Source: JACQHJ01 sp038063075
GTDB taxonomy: Bacteria; Patescibacteriota; Microgenomatia; Levybacterales; UBA12049
Length of the DNA: 6,072 nt
NCBI GenBank assembly: GCA_038063075.1
Contig: JBBTVW010000060.1
Span: 1-6,072 of the forward strand
Direction of reading: 5' to 3'
Positions 5,646 to 6,072 of the stretch are shown one piece after another (within the stretch, counting starts at the first letter, position 1; each line of letters begins with the position of its first letter). A program made the position numbers and the translations under genes. The notes under the pieces were generated by a model. The model was not told the DNA's origin, made no database searches, and saw only the letters and a list, made by a program, of their open reading frames with translations.

Positions 5646-6072
5646 TTAATTTGTTTGTCTTTTTATATTTAATAATATTCCAATTGATGTTAAATTCATA
5701 ATTAAAGCTGTTCCTCCATGAGAGATAAAAGGAAGAGGAATACCAGTTAAAGGCAAAAGTGCAGTCTGTGCTGCTAAATTAATAAAAACTTGGGCTGCCA
5801 AAAAGGTTGTAATTCCAGCTGCAAGAAGCTTTCCAAACATATCTTTTGCATTTTTTGAAATAGAAAATCCTCTAAAAATTATTAAGAGAAATACGCCTAT
5901 TATTCCAACAGCCCCAACAAACCCAAGTTCTTCTGCAATAATGGCAAATATAGAATCTGTTGCATTTTCAGGCAAATATGCATATTTTTGTAATGAATTA
6001 CCAAGCCCTACTCCCATAAGCCCTCCACTTCCTAATGCTATCAAAATTTGTCGCACATGGTAAGAAGATGAG
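5646..6072 (-). CDS. ftsW: FtsW, SEDS-family septal peptidoglycan glycosyltransferase (C-terminal part, 5' end cut by window edge)
   Basis: Polymerises lipid II into glycan strands at the division septum as an integral membrane protein. The frame stays open to the window edge, so 141 C-terminal residues are visible and the GTG at 6056 is an internal valine, not a start. The visible part begins SSSYHVRQ and runs into GSGGLMGVGLGNSLQKYAYLP, then TDSIFAIIAEELGFVG, the typical SEDS segment. Three hydrophobic stretches follow, consistent with the last three membrane helices, and PLPFISHGGTALIMN matches the conserved PFISYGGSS-type loop, with His where Tyr is common. FtsW and RodA share these motifs; I call FtsW because murG, ftsA and ftsZ follow. 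Its TAA is one base upstream of the murG ATG. Confidence 0.9.
   Translation of the reverse strand, partial: SSSYHVRQILIALGSGGLMGVGLGNSLQKYAYLPENATDSIFAIIAEELGFVGAVGIIGVFLLIIFRGFSISKNAKDMFGKLLAAGITTFLAAQVFINLAAQTALLPLTGIPLPFISHGGTALIMNLTSIGILLNIKRQTN

Overview
The window is an AT-rich bacterial segment in which every supported gene reads on the minus strand. From high to low coordinates the order is ftsW (3' part, cut by the window edge), murG, a very small FtsQ/DivIB-like gene, ftsA, ftsZ, a gene for a Tat-signal membrane-anchored protein, and a gene for a secreted protein of unknown function. The five division and wall genes form a compact dcw cluster. murC, murB and ddl, which often lie between murG and ftsQ, are absent here. 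The compact cluster, the FtsQ-like protein reduced to 139 residues, a MurG whose first glycine loop reads GGHLSPA instead of GGTGGH, and the low GC content together suggest an ultra-small bacterium of the Candidate Phyla Radiation (Patescibacteria), perhaps Microgenomates. That placement is inference; no rRNA or marker tree is available in the window.

Layout: 1-108 holds no gene, only a short inverted repeat. A strong intrinsic terminator (109-144) closes the secreted-protein gene (166-747, corrected start). The 280-base gap upstream of that gene (748-1027) is rich in signals: a promoter with a perfect TTGACA box, a possible 13-codon leader ORF, a strong intrinsic terminator whose U-tract ends 8 bases before the Shine-Dalgarno, and a 14-bp palindrome further upstream. 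Next come the Tat-signal protein (1028-1579), an AT-rich hairpin at the ftsZ stop codon (1665-1691), ftsZ (1690-2811), ftsA (2864-4147), the ftsQ-like gene (4150-4569), murG (4541-5644) and ftsW (5646-6072).

How the genes work together: MurG makes lipid II on the inner face of the membrane, and the FtsW SEDS enzyme polymerises it at the septum. The FtsQ-like bitopic protein probably links the periplasmic and cytoplasmic parts of the divisome. FtsA tethers FtsZ filaments to the membrane through its C-terminal amphipathic helix, binding the conserved C-terminal peptide of FtsZ. Gene junctions from ftsW to ftsA are 1-2 bases or overlapping, so they are probably cotranscribed and translationally coupled. 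ftsZ may also have its own promoter giving a leaderless mRNA.

The least explained part is 1-1030: a secreted protein of unrecognised family whose leader looks like a transcription attenuator.
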